From Candidatus Obscuribacterales bacterium (lineage in GTDB: Bacteria > Cyanobacteriota > Vampirovibrionia > Obscuribacterales > Obscuribacteraceae): a DNA stretch of 38,905 bases. Where the stretch lies: NCBI GenBank assembly GCA_019745505.1, contig JAIETE010000080.1:1-38905 (forward strand), written 5' to 3'. Below are positions 25,079 through 33,702 of the stretch, piece after piece. The number at the start of each line of letters is the position of its first letter. Position 1 is the stretch's first letter. Under the pieces are notes generated by a model. It was not told the origin of the DNA and did not search any database. It was given only the letters and a program-made list of their open reading frames with translations. The translations under genes and the position numbers were made by a program.

Positions 25079-26353
25079 ATGGAATCTCAGCTAAAGCGTT
25101 TTACCTTCCTGCAGCTATCCGACGTGCATCTTGATTCACGTTTTCTCTCCGGACGGCTTGGGCTGTCGCACAGCCAGCGTTATGAGCGCAACAACGAAAT
25201 GCTTCTGTCGCTCTATCGGGCTTTAGAAGAAGCTGCACGAAGACGTGTCGACGCCATTTTCATCCCTGGCGATCTATTCGACGCCGATACCGTGACGGGT
25301 CCGACCATCAATTATTTGATTGAATCTTTCTCTCGTCTGGGCGACCTTCCAGTGGTTATCGCACCGGGCAATCGAGACTACTATTCATTTGCCTCACCCT
25401 ACAATCCGAAGGTTCTGCAGGCCAGGGGGCTGCCGCCATGGCCAGACAATGTCATCGTTTTCGACTCTGATGAATTCAGGACGATCAAGCACCCTCTTCG
25501 CGATGATGTCCGTTTTATCGGTCGTGCTTTTCAGAAAAACGAAGTGGAAAACCGTCGACTGCTGAACCGTCCGGTGGCTTTGCGCACTGGCGCTCCTCTC
25601 AACTTTTTCGTGCACCATGGTTTTCTCGAAGGTTATGCCGGACCGGATGCCGAAATTGCCGATAAGTATTCGGCGCCGTTTTCTGTCGAAGAACTCGAGT
25701 CTCAAGCTTTTACGTATTCTGCTCTGGGCCACTGCCATGAATTTGCCGAAGTGTATTCGTCGCAAGGCAAGCTGATTGGTGCCTATGGCGGCTCTTTCGT
25801 AGGGCGCAGTTTTGAAGAGGCCGGTCCGCGGCTAGCTCTTTTCGGCACGGTCATTGTCGGCCCCAGCCGCATACCGGAGTGCTCGGTAGAGCCCTATGAA
25901 TTCGATAACAGGCGCATCTATGTCGCGGGCGTGGATGTATCCGGTCTTGGCGAAGAGGCGATGACCGAAGAAATCGGACTGGCTATACAAGAACAAGGTG
26001 CGCGTCCGGGGGAGGACGTGATCTACCTGCACCTGGAAGGCAGCTATCCTCCCGAAGCTGACAAAACATCCGTAGTGGAGCGTTTTCGCGATCACTTCTT
26101 TCATGTGCGTGTGGCGGATCACACAAGACCTGACTATCTGTCTGAGCGTTTTGATGAACGAACGACCGAAGGCAAATTTATCGAAGCAATGCTGGAATAT
26201 AAGCGGCGCGTCGAAAAGGGGCGCGCGGAAGCTGGACTGCTGGACAATAGTGCGGCACCGGATTCAGTGTCGGGTGGAACAGCAGAAGATGCACTGTATT
26301 ACGGTTTGGATGCCCTCCGGAGACAGAAGGTAGACATACGCAATGTGGATTGA
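25079..26353 (+). CDS. Mre11/SbcD-like metallophosphoesterase (YhaO type)
   Basis: A 424-aa calcineurin-fold phosphoesterase of the DNA-repair exonuclease group. The metal-binding blocks run in order: LSDVHLDSRF (D15, H17), IPGDLFDAD, IAPGNRDYY (the usual GNHD has Arg for His), VHHGF and LGHCHEF. The GNRD variant removes the conserved His of the GNHD block, which may alter catalysis. The C-terminal ~150 residues form the capping/partner-binding part. The last 11 nt overlap the start of the large ATPase gene, so the two are translationally coupled, as for SbcD/SbcC and YhaO/YhaN. ATG 25079 is chosen over TTG 25076. Together they likely process DNA ends, a function inferred from the family. Confidence 0.9.
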   Translation: MESQLKRFTFLQLSDVHLDSRFLSGRLGLSHSQRYERNNEMLLSLYRALEEAARRRVDAIFIPGDLFDADTVTGPTINYLIESFSRLGDLPVVIAPGNRDYYSFASPYNPKVLQARGLPPWPDNVIVFDSDEFRTIKHPLRDDVRFIGRAFQKNEVENRRLLNRPVALRTGAPLNFFVHHGFLEGYAGPDAEIADKYSAPFSVEELESQAFTYSALGHCHEFAEVYSSQGKLIGAYGGSFVGRSFEEAGPRLALFGTVIVGPSRIPECSVEPYEFDNRRIYVAGVDVSGLGEEAMTEEIGLAIQEQGARPGEDVIYLHLEGSYPPEADKTSVVERFRDHFFHVRVADHTRPDYLSERFDERTTEGKFIEAMLEYKRRVEKGRAEAGLLDNSAAPDSVSGGTAEDALYYGLDALRRQKVDIRNVD

Positions 26354-29237
26354 ACGCATCGAGCTAGCCGGCTTCGGTAGCGTCGTCGGCGAGAAGACTG
26401 AATTCGCAAGCAACAAGCTCAATCTGCTTGTCGAGGCAAACGAGTTCGGCAAATCTACGATGGCAACGGCAGTTTGGGCCGCACTCTTCGATTTCCCGGA
26501 CGGGTACGCTGCCAATTCTCCCAGCGCTCACGGCGGGCAGACTCGCGAGTCTATGAGACCCAGAGGTGGTGCGCATCTTCCATTCAAGGTTTCTCTCTGG
26601 GCCAACTTGGCAGACCGACAGCTGAAAATCGAGAGAGATTTTGCGGCAAGAACAGTTCAAGTTTTTGAGCTGAAACCGTTGCAGAGAGACGTCACTGAGG
26701 AATTTCTGGGACCGAATGGCGAAGACGAAGTCGGATTCAAACTGACCGGAATGACTCGCGAGCTCTTTCGCAGCACTTGTTTTGTCGGTCAGCGTGAACT
26801 GGACGAACACACCATCGGTGGTGCAGAAGATTTTGCCTCCGTCTTTCAAGGAATCGCCGATTCATCCAACACGAAACACACCGCTCATGGAGCGATTCAG
26901 TGTCTGGACATGGCTCTGGCGCACTATCCTCACCGCGGTCAGCGTCTCAAAATCGACCAGGTAATCCATGAGCTCGAAGTGGAGCAGAAGGAGCTTAAGG
27001 AAAAACTCGCCGCGCTTGAAATAGAACGCCAAAATCTCTACGAAGGTCTGTACAAGCTCAATGAATTGGGCGATGGCGGAGGCGACGGTCCCACTCAAAT
27101 TGAAGTTTCGCCCGAAACAGACGTTCAGACGCTCGCGCTTGTCGAAGAATTGCGCGATCTTGATGCCTCGCTTGCCCGTGCCAAGCAGCATGAGCTCAGA
27201 ATTCTCGAATTGCAGCAGCAAATAGACAAGCTGTCTACTGCCGATCCTACACTCGTCAATCTAGAAAACAGAGTGCGGGAAATGTGGACCAAGCGCGACT
27301 CGCTCTACTCCGAGCACGAAAAGCTGAAGTCCAACCCCAATGGTGCCGAAGCTGAAGTCGATGCTCTGGAGGCGGCTTTTCAGAAGAAATGGCGCGGTTT
27401 GTCCGAATTTACGAGCCAGGATTCGCAAGCACTTTCTTTGTTGGTAATGCGTTTGAGTGATTTGGGTCGCGATCTCAATAACCTTGCTGCGCAAAGGCAG
27501 GAAGAGGTCTCCCGGCTGACCAGCAGCTCCGTCGATCTGGCTAAATACGAATCGACCAAGAATGCGCTTGCCGCTCTTGATCCCAAAGATGCCGGCGACG
27601 TGCGTTCTTACCATGCGCTCATGAACGCAGCCAAAGATCAGATAACCGACTGCGAACGCAATGTCGTTAAATATCGGGCTTCCATTTTGGAGATCGAGAA
27701 ACAGCGCCAGCAAATGCGCAGCAAGCATTTGATGATCGGTGGCGCTGCCGCCATTGGCTTTATCCTTTTCGCGATTGGAGCCGTCGTCACTCGTGAGATG
27801 TTGGCTGCATTGATCGCTCTGGGTGTCTTGGCCCTGGCTGCCGGCGGCGCTGCCGTTTTCTTTCTCCTGCGCTGGGCGAAGCCTGACTCATACAGAAAAC
27901 GCGACACTGAAAAGCTGGAAGCCGATCTCGAAAAGGCTACTAATCTGGCGCAACAATTGCACAGCAAGATCGGCTCTCTGGAAGTTAAGCTCGAATCGAT
28001 CGCCAGAAAAGCAGGCGTTTCCGGTGCGTCCCTGCTGGTTTCTATGATCGAAGAAAAGTCGGCGAGCGAGCCGAAACTGAAGAATTTGGATACGGTCGCA
28101 ACCGAGATTGCCGCCAAAGAAAGCCAGCGCGAGCGTGCTCTGGATGAGCTGGGAATGTTCTTCAAGAAAGCCAGCATTCCTGCCGTGGAGATTTCTCTAG
28201 AGCGAGCCAAGCGGCTCAGCGAAGATGTGGCCCTGGCTGTCGAGGAAGGTCGCTCGATTCAAACAGCGACATGGCAGCAGCGTCAGATGTTGCAGCAAAT
28301 CGGCACGATGCAGGGCGAAATCGAGGAGATAGAGCGCAGCCTCACCATTGTATTTTCTGAAAATGGCATCGAGCACACCGTTCTTGAAGAGTGTTATCAA
28401 AGTTTTGAAAGAAAAATCGATGCTCACTACTCCGCTCGCAACGTTCAAGCTCAAATCGACCGCCTTACGGAAGATTGCCTGGGAGGGCAAGCCTTCCCGG
28501 ATGCCTCCAGCTACGTAGCTCATTTGGAGCAGCGCGGCAACGATTTGAAGATGCGTATCAGCACTCAGTCTACAGTAAAACTTTCAGCCGCTCAGGGTGG
28601 AGATTCGGCGGCGCGCAACGACCTTCTGGTCAAGGTCAGGGTGGCTGCCAAAGCATTGGACGACAGCTATCTGCCTGTTCTCGATCAGATAGAGAATGTC
28701 GCCAGGGAGCTGTCTAATGCAAGACATTCGAAGCTGTCTCTGGAGCTGGCCCGAAACACTCTGCGCAAGCTGTCCGGAGAGACTTACGAGAATTGGTCGC
28801 ACAAGCTCAATTCGATCGCCGACGAGATCGTCGGAAAATTAGACTTGGAGTTCGAGTCGTTGCAGTTCACCTCCGACCTCAATCTCTTGCTGAAACGCCG
28901 TGGCGATACGGATACCATAGACTCGTCGAAGTTCAAAGAACGCATGTCGGTAGGTACGCGTGAGCAATTGCACTGGCTGGCGCGGGTGGTCATATCGCGT
29001 TTTCTGTCCAAAGATAATCCACTGCCAATTGTTCTGGATGAGCCATTTAGCGAGTCGGATGACGAGCGCTTCTTGCATATCATGCAATTTGTTGTTGATG
29101 TGTTGACACGCGACCATCAGGTGATCATATTCAGCTGCCACCGCCAACGCCACCACTGGCTGGCCGAGCAGTTGAGCGCCGAGCAAAGAGAGCGGCTGAT
29201 CTTTTGCAGCCGTGTGAAAGCTGTAGCATCGAACTGA
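26343..29237 (+). CDS. SbcC/Rad50-like ATPase with membrane hairpin (YhaN type)
   Basis: A 964-aa SMC/Rad50-like protein. Walker A is EANEFGKST (31-39), with Glu where most have Gly at the first position. Walker B is IVLDEPFSESDDERF near residue 895, and a signature-like SVGTREQLHWLARVV precedes it. Long coiled coils fill about residues 205-455 and 515-840. Between them, at about 460-512, two hydrophobic helices (AAAIGFILFAIGAVV and ALIALGVLALAAGGAAVFFLL) separated by a short TREM turn form a membrane hairpin where Rad50 proteins have their zinc hook. YhaN of Firmicutes has a comparable mid-coil hydrophobic region. It is coupled by an 11-nt overlap to the phosphoesterase. It ends 3 nt before the stop of the convergent gene, with no terminator visible between them. 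Confidence 0.92.
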   Translation: MWIERIELAGFGSVVGEKTEFASNKLNLLVEANEFGKSTMATAVWAALFDFPDGYAANSPSAHGGQTRESMRPRGGAHLPFKVSLWANLADRQLKIERDFAARTVQVFELKPLQRDVTEEFLGPNGEDEVGFKLTGMTRELFRSTCFVGQRELDEHTIGGAEDFASVFQGIADSSNTKHTAHGAIQCLDMALAHYPHRGQRLKIDQVIHELEVEQKELKEKLAALEIERQNLYEGLYKLNELGDGGGDGPTQIEVSPETDVQTLALVEELRDLDASLARAKQHELRILELQQQIDKLSTADPTLVNLENRVREMWTKRDSLYSEHEKLKSNPNGAEAEVDALEAAFQKKWRGLSEFTSQDSQALSLLVMRLSDLGRDLNNLAAQRQEEVSRLTSSSVDLAKYESTKNALAALDPKDAGDVRSYHALMNAAKDQITDCERNVVKYRASILEIEKQRQQMRSKHLMIGGAAAIGFILFAIGAVVTREMLAALIALGVLALAAGGAAVFFLLRWAKPDSYRKRDTEKLEADLEKATNLAQQLHSKIGSLEVKLESIARKAGVSGASLLVSMIEEKSASEPKLKNLDTVATEIAAKESQRERALDELGMFFKKASIPAVEISLERAKRLSEDVALAVEEGRSIQTATWQQRQMLQQIGTMQGEIEEIERSLTIVFSENGIEHTVLEECYQSFERKIDAHYSARNVQAQIDRLTEDCLGGQAFPDASSYVAHLEQRGNDLKMRISTQSTVKLSAAQGGDSAARNDLLVKVRVAAKALDDSYLPVLDQIENVARELSNARHSKLSLELARNTLRKLSGETYENWSHKLNSIADEIVGKLDLEFESLQFTSDLNLLLKRRGDTDTIDSSKFKERMSVGTREQLHWLARVVISRFLSKDNPLPIVLDEPFSESDDERFLHIMQFVVDVLTRDHQVIIFSCHRQRHHWLAEQLSAEQRERLIFCSRVKAVASN

Positions 29238-29240
29238 AAT

Positions 29241-31493
29241 CTACTGCAGCAGGTGTCTGGCCTTGGCGTCTTTGTAGACAGCCTGGGCCTTGCTCTTGGC
29301 TGCATTCAGAGCCGCCGGGCTCCAGTCTGCGTTGCCGCCGTTTTTGGAGGCTTGCCAGGCAATGACGCTGTATGATGCCGTTTCGATGTCTGACCCGGCC
29401 GTAAACTCATCCAGCAGTAAGCGCTCCACCGAATCTTTCGCGTACGCTTCGCTTCTGCCTCTCAGTGTCTCTATATCGTTAACTTGATCGTATTCAGGTC
29501 CCTTTGATTCGCGCTCGATTTCTTCGCGCTCCAATTCTTCCAATCGCTCTGAGTTGTTGCCAACTATCAATCGATCGAGCGTGGGGTTGACGTCGACCGC
29601 TTCAAAGTCGACCAAAACCAGCTTGCCTGTCTTGAGACTCATACCGTACTGAAAACCACCGGCGGTGCCGGGGTCTCTCACACTGACGCCTGCTTTCTGC
29701 AATTTGGCTTGGAATGCCGGCCAGAGTGCTTCGTCATAGTGAGGTGTCACCAGCTCTTGCACATAAGCCAGCACGTCCCTGCCCTGTTGGTCTGAAAATT
29801 CCCAATGCCTTCCGTTCAAGAGAATTTTCGCGTCATACGGTCGCGAGCCCCAGCTGTCATTCCAGCCACCTTCGTAATTGGATGCTATTTTGAGCGCGCC
29901 ACCATCCTTGAGTCCTTCCTGCGGAGCCAGTTCAATGACATAAGCGTCATTGCCTCTGTCGATGTATCGGGCGACCTTGAATTTCCCCAGTTTTGAGCCT
30001 TTGAATGCCTCATAGAAATTTTCTTCGCCGGCACCTTTCAAATGTTCGCTCACCGTCTTCATCTTGCCGAGCATGGCATCCGACCATTCGCCGTCAAACC
30101 ACTTCTGTTTTTCAGCTTCAGTGAATTCCTGACCATTTTTGAATTCGAGTTTGCTGTAATCGTACTGCGGTCCCGAAGAGCCGAGCTTTTTCGGATTGCC
30201 CTCGTTGATGCGAACAGTTTGCTCTTCGGGCGCGAAGTTGAGCCTGTTTTTGCCCGCGCGCATGAAAATCGGTGCTGGTTCTGAAAACGCTTTTGCGCCC
30301 AGAACGGACTTGCCGGCCATGGTCGGGTCTAAGTAGCAAGTTGCGATCAGATCTGCCAGCTTACTGTTCTCAGGGATAAAAGGCTGTCCGGTTTTGTTGT
30401 GTTTTACAAGCAGATTTTGTTCGGGACCGTATTCTTGCATCCCCAGGAATCTCTTGATTCCCTTGCCTGCGCCCAGGTGTTCGCGCACAGTCAAATTAGC
30501 TTCGCCTGACTTGGTGAATGTCTCTAACGCTTTCGACAGCGCCCGCTCGCCGCCGACTACTTTGAAGTCTTTGCCGCCGTTCGGATTTACGGTATCGCCA
30601 GCGGTATCGCTGCTTCTTTGCCACTCGAAATTCTTGCGTCCGCTTTCAAATTGACCTTTCAGCCCATGAGCAGCACCGAAGCCCAGACCAATCACACCCA
30701 TCGTGAAGGCCGATTCTTTGGTTTCTTTCCATGTGGCAAATTTTGCATCGGTTGTAGCCGACTGTCCAAAGTTAGACAGTGAATCGAACTTCAAATTATG
30801 TAAGTATGCGTGTGTGTGCGCGCTGACGCCCCCGGCACCAAAACCGGAAGCCAGACCACCCATGTATGGATTTTTGATCATTGCTGCAAATCTAGACGTC
30901 TCCGCCCCGGCAGTCGGCGCGAATCTTGTCGCCACTCCGTGCATTACGCCCATTGTGATTGCGCCATTGACGCCATTCAAAGCTTTAGCCATGAGGAAAG
31001 GCCTGTGGTCTCCATTTTCTACGGGGCGAAGCAATGAATCGTGAACAGCTCCTGTCAGAACTGCTTCCTTCATTGTCAGTCCCAATACGGAGCGCTCGGT
31101 CAATTTCTCTGCTAGTTGCACCTCGGAGAGTCCGGAGCGAGTAACGGCCTTCACTCCTTTTCCTGCAAGCATGAAGGGCACCAGCATTCCGACTGCATGG
31201 CCGGACTGTTGAGCCCAGTAGTTGGAAGTTCCGTATTCAGCGGCATCAGGGGCTTTCAGGTAACTGATCTGGACATTGGGCAGCATATTTGTGCCCAAGC
31301 CTTTGTCGGCCAGCTGAACAACTGCGCTCACCGGAGTTTGAATCATGGAGTGTCCGGCCGAGCGCAGGAAGTCTTCCACTAGACCATTCTGCTCGACTGG
31401 CGCTTTTGGCCTGTTCTGCTGCTCCGCCAGATACGCGTAATGCTCCGCCATCGCGTCGCGGCTGACTGTCGTCGGATATTGGTCGGATCCCAT
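29241..31493 (-). CDS. Large orphan protein with possible kinase-like C-terminal domain
   Basis: A 750-aa protein that I do not recognise. The first ~250 residues are Ala/Gly-rich with amphipathic and weakly hydrophobic stretches (HAVGMLVPFMLAGKGV; GGLASGFGAGGVSAHTH). The region around 255-480 is charged with no clear domain. Residues about 510-645 show a kinase-like order: KFKVARYIDRGNDAYVIEL as a possible N-lobe hairpin, GGALKIAS with a lysine as in strand beta-3, VLAYVQELV as a hinge, and TGKLVLVDFEAVDVNP where active kinases carry DFG. No HRD motif is visible, so it would be degenerate or unrelated. The start is ATG 31493. The gene is downstream of the TPR/NHL gene on the same strand, with its own possible promoter at 31606-31634. 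Kinase-like fold is inference. Confidence 0.75.
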   Translation of the reverse strand: MGSDQYPTTVSRDAMAEHYAYLAEQQNRPKAPVEQNGLVEDFLRSAGHSMIQTPVSAVVQLADKGLGTNMLPNVQISYLKAPDAAEYGTSNYWAQQSGHAVGMLVPFMLAGKGVKAVTRSGLSEVQLAEKLTERSVLGLTMKEAVLTGAVHDSLLRPVENGDHRPFLMAKALNGVNGAITMGVMHGVATRFAPTAGAETSRFAAMIKNPYMGGLASGFGAGGVSAHTHAYLHNLKFDSLSNFGQSATTDAKFATWKETKESAFTMGVIGLGFGAAHGLKGQFESGRKNFEWQRSSDTAGDTVNPNGGKDFKVVGGERALSKALETFTKSGEANLTVREHLGAGKGIKRFLGMQEYGPEQNLLVKHNKTGQPFIPENSKLADLIATCYLDPTMAGKSVLGAKAFSEPAPIFMRAGKNRLNFAPEEQTVRINEGNPKKLGSSGPQYDYSKLEFKNGQEFTEAEKQKWFDGEWSDAMLGKMKTVSEHLKGAGEENFYEAFKGSKLGKFKVARYIDRGNDAYVIELAPQEGLKDGGALKIASNYEGGWNDSWGSRPYDAKILLNGRHWEFSDQQGRDVLAYVQELVTPHYDEALWPAFQAKLQKAGVSVRDPGTAGGFQYGMSLKTGKLVLVDFEAVDVNPTLDRLIVGNNSERLEELEREEIERESKGPEYDQVNDIETLRGRSEAYAKDSVERLLLDEFTAGSDIETASYSVIAWQASKNGGNADWSPAALNAAKSKAQAVYKDAKARHLLQ

Positions 31494-31605
31494 AGCCTAT
31501 CTTTCCAAACGCGCAGAGAGTTCGGGACACCCCCGAGTCTATTGTCTTCATACCCAGCTGGCTGGCTTTTGAGACTGGAATTGGAGATTAGTCCAGGATG
31601 AGACA

Positions 31606-31634
31606 ATTTCAAGTTTACTGATGAAGTCCGTCAA
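31606..31634 (-). promoter_or_regulatory. Possible promoter of the 750-aa gene
   Basis: On the minus strand TTGACG (31634-31629; five of six) is followed after 17 nt by TGAAAT (31611-31606; four of six), about 110 nt upstream of ATG 31493. Further upstream (about 31686-31705) GCCGAAA/TTTCGGC forms a small stem without a T-run. The remaining intergenic sequence to 31732 shows nothing else I can support. Confidence 0.35.
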
Positions 31635-31732
31635 AATAGTGACATTACGCACCGGGAAATTTGAGCTTTAGGATGCAGCGAAGCTCGCCGAAATTAATCT
31701 TTCGGCAGGATTTGGCGATATCGTCTGACCGG

Positions 31733-32860
31733 CTACTGACGGCTGGCGCTGGCTTGTGCCGGTTTGGGCAGCGACATGCGCACGACTGAATTGTCGTCCT
31801 GCTGGCTGACGTACAGATTTCCGTCCCGGTCCAAAGTCAGGTAATAAGGAGACTTGAAGCCCGTTCCGATGATCGTTGAAATCCCCGCCGGGTTGATTCG
31901 CGCGATGGTTCCGCTCGAATAGTTGGCGACATACACGTTGTTCTGGTCATCAACAGTGACGCCTATCGGTCCCTTGAAATTTGCTCCCGAGCTGAAAACG
32001 CTGCGGCTGCCGTCCGGGCTGATGCGGTCGATGCTGTTGGTGGCAAAATTGGCGATATAAAGGTGCCCGGTACGGTCGAAAGCCAGACCAGACGGAGCAT
32101 TGAAGTTTGTAGCGATGACGCGCACTGTGGAATTTGCCAAAACCGGCGAAGGATTGGTCGCCGTGCGAACCGGAGCGGCTGGCGGCAGTGAGGCCACTGT
32201 CGGCTGCTGTGCTGCGTAGGTCGGTTGGGCTGGGACGTAGCGCGTGGCTGGTTCTTGAACTTGAGTCTGAACCGGTGGGCTGTAGGCTGGTGGTGTATAA
32301 GCGGGCGGAGAGTAAGCGGGTTGCTGCGCTTGAGCGGGCGGGGTGTATGCCGGCTGCTGCTGAACCGGAGGAGTCGCCACCGGTGGATTGTTCATACCGG
32401 CAAGCTGCAAATCATTATTGATGGGCGCTGACTCTCCAACGGCGGAGGAGCGCTTCTGGGCATCGGCGAAATGCGGGTTGCTGGGCGGAATGGCTGCCAG
32501 GTGCGGACGTGCTTCGGCACCTCTGCCCAGATCCATCAAACAAATCGCCAGCTGATAGTGGGCATCAGGGTCTTGTGGCTTGACTCGCAAAACTTCCTGA
32601 AAGCGCGGAACTGCTTCCTTCAAGCGCTTTTGGGACTGGTAAAGCATGCCCAGATTGTATTGAGCATCCGGCAAGTTGGGATCGATATCGCAAGCTCGGC
32701 GGAAAAAGATGATGGCAGCCTCAGTCGAGCCCTGCTTGTATGCGTTCAAGCCCAGGTTGTACATACTGATGGCTTGCTGGTTGGTCCCTTGCGCAAAGGC
32801 CGCTTGTAACGAGAACGCTGCGGACAGCGACAGAGCCAGTAATATCTTTCCTTTTGCCAT
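31733..32860 (-). CDS. Exported TPR plus NHL-repeat protein
   Basis: A 375-aa protein with a signal peptide (residues 1-24 by the ATG start, ending LQAAFAQ). About three TPR repeats follow (near 30-135; DAQYNLGMLYQSQKRLKEAV and DAHYQLAICLMDLGRGAEA). A Pro/Gln/Ala/Tyr-rich linker (about 165-240) has PAYTPPAYSPP repeats. The C-terminus holds three NHL/SMP-30-like beta-propeller blades (PSGLAFDRTGHLYIANFATN; PIGVTVDDQNNVYVANY; PYYLTLDRDGNLYVSQQ), too few for a full propeller unless it oligomerises. ATG 32860 is preferred over GTG 32875. No enzymatic motif is present. The TPR and linker parts resemble the exported proteases in this window, a recurring design in which TPRs are joined by low-complexity linkers to different C-terminal domains. 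Confidence 0.85.
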   Translation of the reverse strand: MAKGKILLALSLSAAFSLQAAFAQGTNQQAISMYNLGLNAYKQGSTEAAIIFFRRACDIDPNLPDAQYNLGMLYQSQKRLKEAVPRFQEVLRVKPQDPDAHYQLAICLMDLGRGAEARPHLAAIPPSNPHFADAQKRSSAVGESAPINNDLQLAGMNNPPVATPPVQQQPAYTPPAQAQQPAYSPPAYTPPAYSPPVQTQVQEPATRYVPAQPTYAAQQPTVASLPPAAPVRTATNPSPVLANSTVRVIATNFNAPSGLAFDRTGHLYIANFATNSIDRISPDGSRSVFSSGANFKGPIGVTVDDQNNVYVANYSSGTIARINPAGISTIIGTGFKSPYYLTLDRDGNLYVSQQDDNSVVRMSLPKPAQASASRQ

Positions 32861-32924
32861 TTTATAGAGTCTCACAATGCCGTCGAAAGCTCATCATAAC
32901 CATGTTTACGAGTTTCTCGCCTGC

Positions 32925-32936
32925 GTCCAATTGGAC
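32925..32936. promoter_or_regulatory. Perfect 12-bp palindrome in a divergent gap
   Basis: GTCCAATTGGAC is fully self-complementary. It lies 65 nt upstream of the minus-strand TPR/NHL start and about 200 nt upstream of the plus-strand YdjM-like gene. It is a candidate operator for a dimeric regulator, with no regulator identified. Confidence 0.3.
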
Positions 32937-33138
32937 ATCAATCTGCCAAATCTGCCTGGCCGCAAGGTTTCCTTTTTTTCAATCCTCGTAATATGCTGGA
33001 AGAATGGGTATAAATCACATTACTTCTAGCACGCTCACAATTATGGCAGGTGGTTGTGTTTCAAAAGCGCTCTCTTGCCTTATTTCGTTAACAGTTTTGG
33101 CCGAAAACGCGGCGTAGATAGATAGGAAGCCTGTTGTC

Positions 33139-33558
33139 ATGAGAACATTTGGACACATTATTACCTCGGCGGGAATTGCTTCGCTGAGCTACTGGCGTTA
33201 TCGTTCCCGTTCGGCTGCTATGGCAAGTTTCTTTGCCGGCTGGCTAATCGACCTGGATCACCTGGTCGACTATGTTCGAGCCCATGGCTGGAAACCCAAC
33301 TGGGCGCGCTTTAACGAAGCCGCGCACGAGCATTACAGCGGCAAACTCTACCTGCCTCTTCATTCTTATGAGCTATTGGCGCTCTTCTTTCTGTTTTTCC
33401 GTGGACCGGCCCGGCAGCCGTATCGTGTAGGGGTGACTGTTTCCATCCTTACTCACTTGCTTCTGGACCAGAAGTGCAATCCCGGCAGGAAAGCATCCAC
33501 ATACTTCTTGACCCATCGAATTCGCAAGCGGTTTGACGCCAAACAGATCCTGCATTAG
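33139..33558 (+). CDS. Small membrane protein, YdjM/DUF457-like
   Basis: A 139-aa protein with an early hydrophobic segment (HIITSAGIASLSYW and SAAMASFFAGWLIDL) and a second near residues 76-88 (SYELLALFFLFF). Acidic/histidine motifs, GWLIDLDHLVDY (D38, D40, H41), LHSYE (H75) and LTHLLLDQ (H106, D110), match the spacing of the YdjM/DUF457 group of putative membrane metal-dependent hydrolases. The C-terminus is basic (LTHRIRKRFDAK). The ATG has AGGAAG 9 nt upstream. It precedes the kinase operon by 144 nt on the same strand but has no overlap with it. The group has no firmly known activity, and the assignment rests on motif spacing. Confidence 0.6.
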   Translation: MRTFGHIITSAGIASLSYWRYRSRSAAMASFFAGWLIDLDHLVDYVRAHGWKPNWARFNEAAHEHYSGKLYLPLHSYELLALFFLFFRGPARQPYRVGVTVSILTHLLLDQKCNPGRKASTYFLTHRIRKRFDAKQILH

Positions 33559-33702
33559 AAGTTTTAACTCTGATTGCACTAGCAGACACGTTTTTCGTAG
33601 TCCTGACGTTGTTATGGACTGCCTGTCAATGCCTGTCACGAAATTGCCTTCAATGGGTAGGTATTGATGGAGAATCCGAGACTCTGATCTAGTGTCAATC
33701 AA

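Noticed and set aside
33621..33640. GCCTGTCAAT/GCCTGTCACG direct repeat as an operator of the kinase operon
   Set aside because: Two 10-nt copies with an 8-nt identical core are easily chance, and no promoter could be placed next to them.
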